This document shows positions 1-8,416 of a stretch of 29,857 nt of DNA, in pieces. The notes beneath the pieces were generated by a model, which was not told where the DNA came from, did no database searches, and saw nothing but the letters and a program-made list of their open reading frames with translations. The DNA is from Methanosarcinales archaeon (GTDB lineage: Archaea > Halobacteriota > Methanosarcinia > Methanosarcinales > Methanogasteraceae), in NCBI GenBank assembly GCA_030606635.1, contig JAUWGA010000003.1, positions 1 to 29,857 of the forward strand. Direction: 5' to 3'. The first letter of the stretch is position 1; each line of letters starts with the position of its first letter. A program made the translations under genes and the position numbers.

Positions 1-197
1 CGGTTTTCGAAAGTGATGCGTGCACCTTCCTCTGAGCCGCTTGCCACCAGTTTATCAGATGCAAACACACCCTCCTTCCGGTCGGGTATGGTGACTGTGA
101 TATCTATGTCATCAGCGCTGCCAGCCGCATAGGCGACAGAAGGGAGTAATAATGCCAGTATTATGGCAAAAACAAAGAGTGGTGGTCTATAATTCAT
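1..197 (-). CDS. Secreted protein of unknown family, N-terminal part only (cut by window edge)
   Basis: Reading leftward from an ATG at 197, the frame stays open to the window edge, giving about 65 residues. They begin with a classical signal peptide (MNYRPPLF, then a hydrophobic run ending in VAYA), followed by a polar stretch containing DIDITVTIPDRKEG. A GAGGATGAG Shine-Dalgarno-like sequence lies a few bases before the ATG, and the start is only 7 bases after the stop of the DUF3344 gene. It is therefore probably the third gene of the EcfT-DUF3344 operon. I do not recognise the family from this fragment. The position suggests an extracytoplasmic partner of the ECF importer, but that is inference. 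Confidence 0.6.
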   Translation of the reverse strand, partial: MNYRPPLFVFAIILALLLPSVAYAAGSADDIDITVTIPDRKEGVFASDKLVASGSEEGARITFEN

Positions 198-204
198 ATC
201 AATC

Positions 205-1188
205 TCATCCTCGCTCATGTTTTTTTTTCATGTATATCAGGAAAAATCCGATAATTGCGATCGCGAGCACTGCGATGACCGGAACCGGAATGACAGACAT
301 GAGAGATGATTGCGTCTCATAAACCGTCAATTCCGTATCGCCTTCAACACCGCCCTTGTGTTCAAGCACTAAAATAGCATTAAACGGGTGCAGGTACTGC
401 TCATCGCCCCTCTTAAAGATCACGGTATTGTTATTACCGACAAGGTCACCAGTTACGTTGAAATGGTCAAAATCAAGGTAGCCGCCTGTTTTCGCCCTTC
501 CCACATCTTTTCCGAGGAGTTTTGAGTTGAACCACAGTTCGTCAATCTCCCCCCCGGTTCCTGCGATCATCACCGTCCACAGGTCTGCTTTTTCGACCGT
601 CTCAGTCTTCACATCTCCCGGGAACAACGCTTCTCCCTGCTCTTTAGCGCCGCCATCGGCAACCGCCTTGCTGAGTGCATAGTTTCCCTCATCGATCCAG
701 AACTGGGTGTAGGGCATGCTCTCGTTTTCATAGACTGCAACGAGAAATATCCCGTAGGGGGCGCCGTTGTTGTTCTCATAAGTCGCCGAGATCACGTTGA
801 GCCCTTCCTTGAATGTAGCATCGGTGACATCGTACGCATAGCAGCAGACCCCCCATGCAGCAATGTAATCGGGTTCATGGCGTGTTTTTAGCTCGTTATC
901 ATTTATTGAGACTGTTAGCGTGTCTCCTTTGTTGTAGTTCCACACCGGCACATACAGACGAGCATAAATTATATTATCAGGAAGATCGAAATACTCGGTG
1001 TACGGGTCTGCGTAGGTGAGTCCGTGCCCCCCTCCGACATGGACGCCGCCGTGCAGGCTGCCTGATGCTATGGTGTAGAGCGGGGTGCCGCTGCCCCGCC
1101 ACTCACCAGCCATGGCTGCCTGTGAAATAACCAAGATGATGAACATCGAAAGCACCGGAACCAGACTTTTTCGAAACCGGGTCATCAT
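205..1188 (-). CDS. DUF3344-family membrane-anchored surface protein
   Basis: This 327-residue protein has an N-terminal signal peptide (about 1-27, ending AAMAGE). Its extracellular body is rich in Tyr, Trp and Gly, with a conserved-looking segment around GSLHGGVHVGGGHG. A single C-terminal membrane helix (about 300-318) is followed by a basic tail, KKKHERG. The overall architecture and the aromatic body match the DUF3344 proteins of methanogenic archaea, which are often found next to CbiQ/EcfT-type transporters. The gene overlaps the upstream EcfT gene by 4 bases, so the two are probably translationally coupled. A role in capturing or presenting substrate to the importer is an inference from position; the biochemical function of DUF3344 is not established. 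Confidence 0.72.
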   Translation of the reverse strand: MMTRFRKSLVPVLSMFIILVISQAAMAGEWRGSGTPLYTIASGSLHGGVHVGGGHGLTYADPYTEYFDLPDNIIYARLYVPVWNYNKGDTLTVSINDNELKTRHEPDYIAAWGVCCYAYDVTDATFKEGLNVISATYENNNGAPYGIFLVAVYENESMPYTQFWIDEGNYALSKAVADGGAKEQGEALFPGDVKTETVEKADLWTVMIAGTGGEIDELWFNSKLLGKDVGRAKTGGYLDFDHFNVTGDLVGNNNTVIFKRGDEQYLHPFNAILVLEHKGGVEGDTELTVYETQSSLMSVIPVPVIAVLAIAIIGFFLIYMKKKHERG

Positions 1189-2054
1189 CCCAACCCCGGC
1201 GCGGTCCCACCGAAACCGATGGAACTTAAGTATGTACCAGCTACCAGAAACACGGCGATGTAGGTTAGCATAATATAATCACCTCGCCCCAGTTGCAGTT
1301 CGTCTACAAACGTGCGGTTCTTTGTTGCGCGAAACGCACGCGCATCAGCAGCAATTGCAATCTGCCTTCCTTTGCGCAGAAGCCCGACCACCATCGGGAA
1401 GAAGATGTGTCGCAGCGCCCGGATCTTCGTCCGGATGCCGCCCCTGATCTCAAGCCCGCGCGCTCGCATCGCGTTTATGATGATCATGCTCTCCTCAATC
1501 ATCGATGGTGCAAAACCGACCGCGGAGGACACCATGAATGCAATCTCGTTTGGAAATCCGATCCGGATATTTGTGAACGGGACCTTTGTAAACCGCACGA
1601 GTCCGACGAGCAGTTCGCTTGGGTGCGTGCTTGCAACGAAGACCGAAGCCGCACTCACCGTGGTCATAAACCGAAGCGACTGGATAAGCCCGTACAACGC
1701 ACCCTCTGCGTAGAAATGTATCCCGCCAGTGATGTATCCGATCACCGGGAACGTTTCCGGGATGATTGTGAACGTCGGATTCGTAGGATCGCCCCAGTAA
1801 TAGAAGATAGACTGCGTGAGCATGAAACCAAAGACCATCGTGCCGAAGACGAACAGTATCGCACGGATCTTTGCTGACGACGGTTTGACCATCACCCAGA
1901 ACGGCAGTGTGGATAGAAACGCGATGAGCAGGAGCGATGGCGCTCCAAACAACATGCTTAAAACGGACATTCCGAAAACCCATACCAGTTTCACCCGCGG
2001 GTCGAGCCGGTGCATAACCGTATCTTTCTGCTCGTACCGGAATAATCCTTTCAT
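1185..2054 (-). CDS. ECF transporter transmembrane subunit EcfT/CbiQ
   Basis: This 289-residue polytopic membrane protein has the CbiQ/EcfT layout: an N-terminal DPRVKLVW segment, several hydrophobic helices, and two short Ala-Arg coupling motifs that dock on the ATPases, A198-R199-G200 and A238-R239-A240. It forms the scaffold joining a substrate-specific S subunit to the EcfA ATPases. It is transcribed divergently from the double-ATPase gene, and both starts flank a 78-base gap with one AT-rich promoter core. On this strand that core sits about 26 bases before the ATG, which fits a leaderless message. No S component (CbiM, NikM, BioY and so on) is visible here, so the substrate is undetermined. 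Cobalt or nickel is likely from the MCR/corrinoid setting, but that is inference. Confidence 0.85.
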   Translation of the reverse strand: MKGLFRYEQKDTVMHRLDPRVKLVWVFGMSVLSMLFGAPSLLLIAFLSTLPFWVMVKPSSAKIRAILFVFGTMVFGFMLTQSIFYYWGDPTNPTFTIIPETFPVIGYITGGIHFYAEGALYGLIQSLRFMTTVSAASVFVASTHPSELLVGLVRFTKVPFTNIRIGFPNEIAFMVSSAVGFAPSMIEESMIIINAMRARGLEIRGGIRTKIRALRHIFFPMVVGLLRKGRQIAIAADARAFRATKNRTFVDELQLGRGDYIMLTYIAVFLVAGTYLSSIGFGGTAPGLG

Positions 2055-2077
2055 CAGAGATTCGTGTTTCGTGCTAA

Positions 2078-2085
2078 TATATAAG
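2078..2085 (+). promoter_or_regulatory. TATA box between divergent ECF genes
   Basis: TATATAAG lies in the middle of the 78-base gap between ecfT (minus) and ecfA (plus). For the plus strand it predicts a transcript start near 2107, upstream of the ATG at 2133 but downstream of the earlier in-frame ATG at 2097. This favours 2133 as the true start. Read on the other strand (CTTATATATTAG) it is spaced to start transcription at the ecfT ATG. One element may serve both directions. Confidence 0.5.
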
Positions 2086-2132
2086 ATTTATGTAGTATGG
2101 GGGCGCACGTCGTCACCAGACGGAACAAAACC

Positions 2133-3866
2133 ATGATCGATATCCAAAACCTCAGCTACACCTACCCCAACATGTCCGAACCGACATTAAGCGGCATCGA
2201 CCTGCACATCGATGATGGTGAGTTTGTGCTGCTTCTTGGCGCAAGCGGCTCCGGGAAATCCACACTCATCCAGTGCTTAAACGGACTCGTACCAAAAGTC
2301 GCAGGCGGAAACCTCGAGGGCGTTATCGTGGTAAACGGGAAGGATGTTCGGGATTATAAAGTACATCAACTGGCATCGGATGTGGGAATCATCTTTCAAA
2401 ATCCGGATACCCAGTTATTTTCACTTACAGTCGGAAAAGATGTTGCATTCGGACCGGAAAATCTCGGCATGCCAAAAGAAGAAATATTAAGGCGGGTGGA
2501 TCTGGCTATGCGCATCGTTGGCATGGAGGATATGCGAGATCGTTTTATCTTCACACTATCCGGAGGTGAGAAGCAGCGGGTTGCAATAGCAGGCACGCTT
2601 GCGATGGAGCCACGTGTCATGGTTCTGGATGAACCTACATCTGATCTTGATCCGGTTGGCACAGGCGAGGTACTCTCTCTTGTCAAGAGGTTAAATCAAG
2701 AAAAGGATATGACTATTATCCTGATCGAACACAAAATTGATGAAGTGGTGCATCTTGCAGATCGCGTCGTTGTTATGGACCGGGGGAAGATTATCATGGA
2801 TGATACGCCAGATGAAATCTTTAATGACGGACACGATCAGTTAAAGAGTATTGGCATAGCCCTACCTCAATTATCAGAGATTGTTCATGCAATGAAAAAT
2901 GGTTTTGGCGATTTCGAAGGGGATTTTTCAACCGATTCATCATATAAAACGATACTTGCCAGATTATGCCAGTTACTCCGGGACAAACCTGCCAATATCG
3001 CACGATTCAGGACCGCTCACGCGCCACCCACCAGAACCGCACCGAAGCCAAAGATCGAGATCAAGAACCTGCGACACACATTTGAAGATGGGAAGGTTGG
3101 TCTTGACGGCATCAACCTTGTGATTCCGGAAGGTGATTTTGTGGCACTAATCGGACACAATGGTGCAGGAAAAACCACCCTCATAAATCATTTGATCGGG
3201 TTTTTAAAGCCCGATAATGGAACAATCTTCATTAATGGCAAGGATATCTCAGGTATGCGGGTGGCGACGCTCGCACAGAGTGTGGGATATCTATTCCAGA
3301 ACCCTGACAATCAGATTTTTACGGATAGTGTCACTCAAGAACTGAAATTTGGTCTGGAAAACATCAAGCTTCGCGATACCGCCATCGAAGAGCGCGTGAA
3401 CCGGGCTATTTCGATGATGGAACTTGCAGAGTTTCGAGATCGGCACCCACACTCATTAAGCCGGGGTCAGCGCCAGCGTCTCGCTGTGGCATCCATCCTT
3501 GCGATGGAGCCGGACATAATCGTGCTCGACGAGCCCACCACCGGGCAGGACTGGGGGCATGTGAACAAGTTTCTGCAGCAGATCCGGCATCTGAATGAAC
3601 TCGGGAAGACGATCATCCTCGTAACTCATGATATGAACCTCGTGGCAGGATATGCCAGACGGACCGTTGTGATGGACAAGGGCAAGATCGTACTGGATGG
3701 GGACACGAGACACGTCTTTTCAAAGCAGGAAATTCTGGAAAAAACCGGAATAACGCTGCCTGTTATCACCAGACTCTCGCCGGACCTCCTGAAGGACGGG
3801 ATAGATATTCCACCGCTCCTGACCGTCCAGGAGTTAAGTGAGATGGCTTTTTCGAATTCCGGGTAG
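2133..3866 (+). CDS. Fused two-domain ECF/CbiO-type ABC ATPase
   Basis: The 577-residue product carries two complete ABC ATPase domains. Domain 1 has Walker A GASGSGKST (36-44), a Q-loop FQNPDTQ, signature LSGGEKQR (about 141) and Walker B VMVLDEPTSDLDP. Domain 2 has Walker A GHNGAGKTT (about 340), FQNPDNQ, signature LSRGQRQR (about 441) and IIVLDEPTTGQD. The NPDxQ loops are typical of EcfA/CbiO ATPases. A single chain replaces the usual EcfA1-EcfA2 pair and would power the importer together with the divergent EcfT. The signature of the second half has Arg in place of the second residue's usual Gly context (LSRGQ), as is common in this family. I chose the ATG at 2133 because the upstream in-frame ATG at 2097 lies before the predicted transcript start. 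The stop falls inside a triple 11-bp repeat. Confidence 0.88.
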   Translation: MIDIQNLSYTYPNMSEPTLSGIDLHIDDGEFVLLLGASGSGKSTLIQCLNGLVPKVAGGNLEGVIVVNGKDVRDYKVHQLASDVGIIFQNPDTQLFSLTVGKDVAFGPENLGMPKEEILRRVDLAMRIVGMEDMRDRFIFTLSGGEKQRVAIAGTLAMEPRVMVLDEPTSDLDPVGTGEVLSLVKRLNQEKDMTIILIEHKIDEVVHLADRVVVMDRGKIIMDDTPDEIFNDGHDQLKSIGIALPQLSEIVHAMKNGFGDFEGDFSTDSSYKTILARLCQLLRDKPANIARFRTAHAPPTRTAPKPKIEIKNLRHTFEDGKVGLDGINLVIPEGDFVALIGHNGAGKTTLINHLIGFLKPDNGTIFINGKDISGMRVATLAQSVGYLFQNPDNQIFTDSVTQELKFGLENIKLRDTAIEERVNRAISMMELAEFRDRHPHSLSRGQRQRLAVASILAMEPDIIVLDEPTTGQDWGHVNKFLQQIRHLNELGKTIILVTHDMNLVAGYARRTVVMDKGKIVLDGDTRHVFSKQEILEKTGITLPVITRLSPDLLKDGIDIPPLLTVQELSEMAFSNSG

Positions 3867-3894
3867 TGCCCTGGTAGTGCCCTGGTAGTGCCCT
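3862..3894. repeat. Three perfect tandem copies of an 11-bp unit
   Basis: GGTAGTGCCCT occurs three times in a row (3862-3872, 3873-3883, 3884-3894) without mismatch. The first copy contains the TAG stop of the ATPase gene. The rest is spacer before the prepilin peptidase gene. This is probably slippage expansion of the 3' end; no regulatory role can be shown. Confidence 0.9.
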
Positions 3895-3957
3895 ACAAAC
3901 CGAGACGCGCCCAAAAGAATAAAATACGGTTCGGGTTAAATCTATGAATGTGGGCGC

Positions 3958-4713
3958 ATGATCGATCTAATAAAACTCTTTATCTGTCTGATATTCCTGT
4001 TATATTCGTGCCGATCTGACCTTAAGACCAGAACCGTGCCGAATGAACTCTGGGGCGTGGTCTTCGTTGCCGCCCTGCCACTCGTGATCGCAGACGCGCT
4101 CGCGCAAGGGAGCAGGTACCTCCTGCATACGGCAGTCTCGGTTGTGGGCATCTACGTGTTTGTATACATCTTGTTCCGGATCGGTGCATTCGGGGGTGCG
4201 GATGCGAAGGCGCTGATCGCGCTGTCGTTCATCTTTCCGGCTTTTCCGGATATATCGGTCTTCGGATACGGACTTCCGTTAAGCGGCGCACCGCCTCTGG
4301 ATATCTTCGCATTCAGCACGCTTGCGAATGCAGTCTTGCTAACCATCGTCGTGCCGCTTGGAATCCTTGCATACAACCTCTACAAATTATCGGTGCGTGA
4401 GATCATAGAAAACCCGTGGTATTTGGTTGTCGGGTATAAGTGCAGGATATCTGATTTGAATGACCGGCACGTCAGACTGATCGAGGATTTTGAATGTGCA
4501 GGCGGGGAGGTTAAGAAGAAGTTCACGAGACGCGGCGTCGGTATCGATGATTATGTCCTGAAACGATTGGATCAACTTGCATCGAGAGGATTAATTGGGG
4601 ATCGGGTCTGGGTGACGCCCGGACTGCCGTTCATGATCCCGATCACGGCAGGATTTATAGCTGCTGTCGTCTACGGCGATCTGATATCAAGCGGCATGAT
4701 GGCGCTTCTATGA
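3958..4713 (+). CDS. Archaeal prepilin/preflagellin peptidase (A24 aspartic protease)
   Basis: This 251-residue membrane protease has the two catalytic aspartates of the GxGD class. The first is D21 in SDLKTRTVPNE at the end of the first helix; the second is D82 in the motif GGADAK. Such enzymes (FlaK, EppA, PibD) remove class III signal peptides from archaellins and type IV pilins at the cytoplasmic face of the membrane. Hydrophobic helices occupy the first 150 residues. A polar cytoplasmic insert of about 80 residues (roughly 140-220) precedes a last helix near 225-245. No pilin genes are adjacent, so the client proteins are elsewhere. The ATG at 3958 fits the hydrophobic N-terminus; an A/T-rich ATAAAATAC lies about 35 bases upstream. 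Confidence 0.82.
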   Translation: MIDLIKLFICLIFLLYSCRSDLKTRTVPNELWGVVFVAALPLVIADALAQGSRYLLHTAVSVVGIYVFVYILFRIGAFGGADAKALIALSFIFPAFPDISVFGYGLPLSGAPPLDIFAFSTLANAVLLTIVVPLGILAYNLYKLSVREIIENPWYLVVGYKCRISDLNDRHVRLIEDFECAGGEVKKKFTRRGVGIDDYVLKRLDQLASRGLIGDRVWVTPGLPFMIPITAGFIAAVVYGDLISSGMMALL

Positions 4714-4793
4714 TCCGAAATCGGCGGCAATAGAAATAGAAGACGAATGTCTGACCTGCGTTTGGCTGCTACAAAAAAAGGAGGGAGAGGAGG

Positions 4794-7268
4794 TTAAGGC
4801 TCCTCTACCATGTCGCTTGTGTACTTTGCTATGTACAATGCGTCCATCAGGTCCACAACGCCGTTACCCACCGGATCTCCAGCGTCACCTATAACGTCCC
4901 CAACCAGTACACCTGGTGGATTCGAGGCTTCCGGTTCCAGACCTGCCAGATAGCGGGATATGCAATCCGCATCCATCTTGTTAACGAGACCATCGCCGTT
5001 CACATCCCCTCTCTTACGGACGGTCAGCTCGATGCTCACCGAATCATTGATGCCCCCATCGTCATCGGTTGCAGTGATAACCAACTCGTGGGTGAAGTTC
5101 GGGGCATTAAGAGCGCCGGCAACCTCTGTTGCGTTCGTGGTCACTTCCCATAGATCCCCTGCGACGTACTCCATCGGCTGAACCGGTGATCCGCCTATCG
5201 ATGAGAGATTGATGGTGACCGCGGTGATGCTGCCGTCCGTATCAGTCACATAAGCACTCAGCGAAGTGATGTCTGTTCCGGGTGTTCTGGGTCTGCCGTT
5301 GTCGTAGAGTATCGTACCGGGAGTTGCAGACACGTTTGTCACATCTGGTAGTACGTTTGGCAGGATGCTAAACGTCCCGTTATCCCTTATGTGGGCGATC
5401 TCACCGAAGGATGTGTCAAGCAATCGGCTATCCTCAAACTCCATCTCGCTTACATCACTCTTGTTGCCAACAGCAGCGAGGGTGACGTATGCAAAGGTCA
5501 CGTTCCCACTCCTTCCATACACGTCAAGCGCGTTTGCACGCATCCATCCGGAACCGTTGTTGATGGTGTACTCAAACGAGAAGTTCAGGTCGCCCCGTGC
5601 GACATCAGTCACATAAACGACTGCCGGGTTATACGTGAAATTAAGCTCGCAGCCGCCCATATTCGCTACGTCAAAGACCGTGATCGGGACTGTTATATTC
5701 TCTCCTTGTCTTATGGCAACATCTTCTATGGATATGATTACCGGAAGCACCGGTTCTGGTACCGTATACGTTGCCGAGTCGTTCGTGACGTTGTTGGAGT
5801 TCGTCGAATTGTCGGTTGCAACAACGGTTACGTTGTATGTTCCCGGAGTGCTTGCAGCTGTTATTGTGCCAACGTAAGTGTCGTTAGCAACGAGCGCGAG
5901 TGCAGCGCCTTCAGCAGTCACACTGGCTATGCCTGAGTCGTCAGTTGCGGTGACGGTCACGATGATCGACCCGTTCGGTTCGGATACGGTTGGATCAAGC
6001 ACCACTGAGTGAATCACTGGTGGTGCTGTGCCATTCACCATTATCGTCATCGTATAGTTCGATGTTGATCCCCATCCGTCAGAGACTCCGAAGTCCACGT
6101 AATGAGTCCCTGATGTGGCTGTCCAGTTTCCAGTCCCGTTCGCTGTGTCAAAGTCGGTGAACAGGTCTGTGCGGTTGCATGAGAATGTAGGAGTGTCGCT
6201 GTCTGCATCGGTGGCATCGTAGTCCACGTAGACGTTCTCACCAGCATCGCCGCTCCAATCAGATGTGTTGGTGATCGTTACCAGGTTATTGGGTATCTGC
6301 GTGTTCTGGCTGACGCAACCTGTCGAGAGCGTTCCTGTGCTGCTGTTCCATGCGTAGACTGTGATGTTCTGCCACGCGTGGGCTGTACAGGTATCGTTCC
6401 AGAAGGTGTCTGTGGTTGTGTTGTACCATACACCGTTTACGCTGACGTTGTAGGAGTCGGTGACGTCACCTGATCCTGCACTCCATGTGTGGTTCACCCA
6501 GAAGTTGCCGGTGGTGTTGGCAAGGTTGGTAGGATCAGGGGTTGGTTGGGTCAGAATGTCGTAGACATAAGCAGAGCCCGAATTACTGCCGCTGTCATCA
6601 TCATAGTGTGCACCCACGATGGCAGAGTCGCCTGAGATCGAGACGGAAACGCCGAACAAGTCACCCGCCGCGCCGTCACTGGCTGTGATCTTTGCCTGCT
6701 CGTTCCATGATGTCCCGTCGCGCTTGAAGATGTATGCAGAGCCCGAATCACTGCCGCGGTCATCATCACGAGGTGCGCTCACGGTGGCATAGTCGCCTGA
6801 GATCGAGACGGAAGCGCCGAACAAGTCACCCGCCGCGCCGTCACTGGCTGTGATCTTTGCCTGCTCGCTCCATGATGTACCGTCGCGCTTGAAGAAGTAT
6901 GCAGACCCAGAATCTCTGCCGCCCTCATCATCTCGATGTGCGCAGACGGGGGCTTAGCCGCATGTTATATCGGAAGCGCCGAACAAGTCACCCGCCGCGC
7001 CGTCACTGGCTGTGATCTTTGCCTGCTCGCCCCATGATGTCCCGTCGCGCTTGAAGATGTATGCAGAGCCCGAATTACTACCGCTGTCATCATCATAGTA
7101 TGCACCCACGATGGCATAGTCGCCTGATATAGAGACGGAATAGCCGAAATAGTCATCCGCTGCGCCGTCACTGGCAGTAAGCTTCACCTCAGCAGCACCG
7201 GCGCAAGCAGTTAGAACCAGAGTCAGTAGCACTGAAATGAGTATAGGTACAGGTATTCTTCTCTTCAT
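4794..7268 (-). pseudogene. Secreted FG-GAP / Ig-like / cohesin / dockerin protein, interrupted by an in-frame TAA
   Basis: One frame runs from the ATG at 7268 to the stop at 4794 (825 codons), broken only by TAA at 6954-6956 (codon 105). Order of parts: signal peptide with a lipobox-like LTAC (about 1-25); four FG-GAP-type repeats of 54-55 residues (29 to about 247); Ig-like or PKD-like modules with repeated Asn-X-Ser/Thr sites; a cohesin-like domain (about 509-638; ISIEDVAIRQGENITVPITV, then GGCELNFTYNP); another Ig-like module; and a C-terminal dockerin with two Ca-binding loops (GDVNGDGLVNKMDAD and GNGVVDLMDALYIAKY; about 752-824). The stop lies in repeat 2, which has also lost one codon and most of its conserved residues, so that repeat is decaying. 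Either the gene is dead, or a short 104-residue product and a restart near 6824 are made, or the stop is a sequence error. Confidence 0.75.
6528..7184 (-). repeat. Four near-identical 162-165-bp repeats encoding FG-GAP/beta-propeller blades
   Basis: Units begin at 7184, 7019, 6857 and 6692 (reading leftward) and are 165, 162, 165 and about 165 bp long. All contain the segments ASDGAA, DLFG or DYFG, SISGD and SGSAYIFKRDGTSW with little change. Long stretches are identical at the DNA level (for example the part encoding ITASDGAAGDLFG in units 2, 3 and 4). Unit 2 carries the in-frame TAA and a 3-base deletion. DNA this similar is prone to recombination or gene conversion between units. Confidence 0.85.
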
Positions 7269-7281
7269 TTTTTTATTTCAC

Positions 7282-7482
7282 CTATCCCCGGATTTTGAGG
7301 TTTTTAAAACCACCTGCAGCGATTGTTCCATAATCATCCGTCCCGTCGAAATCGAGAGCGTTGCCTGCGCCTGTCGATGCGTAAGCAGGCGCGATCGATG
7401 CGGCAAGCATTGCAGCAGCAAACACGATTAAGATCGCCGTGCTGCACCATCTCGTCCGAACGCTTCTACTAACTTTCATCAT
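7282..7482 (-). pseudogene. Truncated LamG/concanavalin-type secreted protein (signal peptide plus first strand)
   Basis: The 66-codon frame encodes a good signal peptide (MMKVSRSVRTRW, a hydrophobic run, then APAYA). It is followed by GNALDFDGTDDYGTIAAG, the hallmark first strand of LamG/concanavalin-like lectin domains, and then stops. LamG domains need about 150-200 residues, so this is the amputated 5' end of a larger surface-protein gene. The start has a strong GAGGGG ribosome-binding site. The TAG stop lies only 13 bases before the ATG of the FG-GAP/dockerin gene, which suggests that a deletion fused the front of one surface-protein gene to the front of another. A short secreted peptide could still be made. 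Confidence 0.6.
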
Positions 7483-7622
7483 GCATTCCCCTCTTCAATC
7501 GGAGTATCCGCACCCGCCGCCGTGCCGCAGATCGGCATCACAAGCACGCGCGTGCGGAGAAGCGTGCCAGATGCGGCATTTACAATCGTTCCATTCTGTC
7601 CAGTGTTGTGTCTATATTCCAT
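7479..7622 (-). CDS. Possible small ORF coupled to the LamG fragment
   Basis: A 47-codon frame starts at the ATG at 7622 and ends with a TGA that overlaps the ATG of the LamG fragment by 4 bases, the geometry of translational coupling. The peptide has no recognisable domain, signal peptide or membrane helix, and I see no clear ribosome-binding site. It may be a leftover piece of an older gene. This is a weak call. Confidence 0.2.
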   Translation of the reverse strand: MEYRHNTGQNGTIVNAASGTLLRTRVLVMPICGTAAGADTPIEEGNA

Positions 7623-7778
7623 GTGCTAACCCACCTGTTTATCTGTCACATTCTTCTGAGCAGGAGCGTCTCACCCAACATTTTAGATTGACCACACCCA
7701 CCCGTTAGACCCAATATGGTTCGAACACTGATGAATGTTTCGGCTACCCCGAGCCTATCCACTAAATCATAATCCGTA

Positions 7779-8330
7779 TCATACTTCAAGAATTCTCGAC
7801 TCTTTGATGTCATAAAACAGAGTAATGTACTTATGCCCCTTCGTAACAGAGATTTCATACACTCCGATCGTATCGAGTTGTGACAAATCAAGGCGTTCCA
7901 GTGCCTCATTGGCGTGATGAGCAAGAATCCTCCACGCGGAGTCTTAATGAATGTTGACCTTATCTGCTACTGAAGCAACTGGCATCGCTTCACATAAGGG
8001 GACGACACCCGCCTCGAAGAGCGATGTAAATCCAGTATCCGGTCTTGACCATGGGACGTTTACCGTTTTTGTGCCATGTTCTCCGCATTTCGTTCTCGGA
8101 ACTCTTGCGGGGATAAAATTCGTACTGGAAGAGCGGGAGATGTCTACAGGTTCTTTCTTTTGTGTCGTGTACAAAGCATCGGTTCATTGCAAATCGGGCA
8201 AGGAAACTTACTTCCTTTGATGAAATCAAGATAGATATCTATTCTTTCTTCCGACATCCCGTTAAACGCTCTTCACGAACCATGGGTAAGGTACTCCCGG
8301 AGTGATGTGCATAAGCTCTTTGTCATCCCT
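7779..8330 (-). pseudogene. ISL3-family transposase remnant
   Basis: Read leftward from about 8330 and joined across frames, the translation follows the ISL3 transposase order. It begins PYPWFVKSV, continues ERIDIYLDFIKGSKFPCPIC (N-terminal zinc region), HDTKERTCRHLPLFQYEFY, ARVPRTKCGEHG and VPWSRPDTGFTSLFEAGV, then MPVASVADKVN and AWRILAHHANEAL, and ends GVYEISVTKGHKYITLFYD. At least three frameshifts (near 8264, 8170 and 8115) and a stop at 7944-7946 break it. The first catalytic Asp of the usual GxDE motif is now Tyr. Everything after about residue 190 (the rest of the DDE core) is missing. I found no terminal inverted repeats. This is a long-dead insertion inside the surface-protein island. 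Confidence 0.75.
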
Positions 8331-8396
8331 ACCATTAGATCTCAACTTTGGAACCCCCAAAAACAGTCGCAGCCATTCGATTTCCCCCCAAATCCT

Positions 8397-8410
8397 AAAA
8401 AAATAAAAAA
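8397..8410 (-). terminator. Oligo-T terminator after the LivK-like gene
   Basis: On the minus strand, directly after the stop of the substrate-binding lipoprotein gene, the sequence reads TTTTTT-A-TTTTTTT. Archaeal RNA polymerase terminates at such U-rich tracts without needing a hairpin. Confidence 0.6.
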
Positions 8411-8416
8411 GGGCGA

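Noticed and set aside
1293..1877. Long plus-strand frames opposite the EcfT gene
   Set aside because: Shadows of a well-supported membrane-protein gene on the other strand; composition (Arg/His/Asp-rich) is typical of antisense translation.
2097..2132. Earlier in-frame ATG for the double ATPase gene
   Set aside because: It lies only about 12 bases after the TATA box, upstream of the expected transcript start, and adds residues (MGAHVVTRRNKT) with no family counterpart.
3862..3894. Direct repeats as a CRISPR or attachment site
   Set aside because: Units are 11 bp, contiguous and without spacers; no integrase or cas gene is near.
7710..7735. GGTTCGAA resembling a tRNA T-loop
   Set aside because: No acceptor, D-arm or anticodon stem can be built around it; it lies just beyond the transposase remnant.
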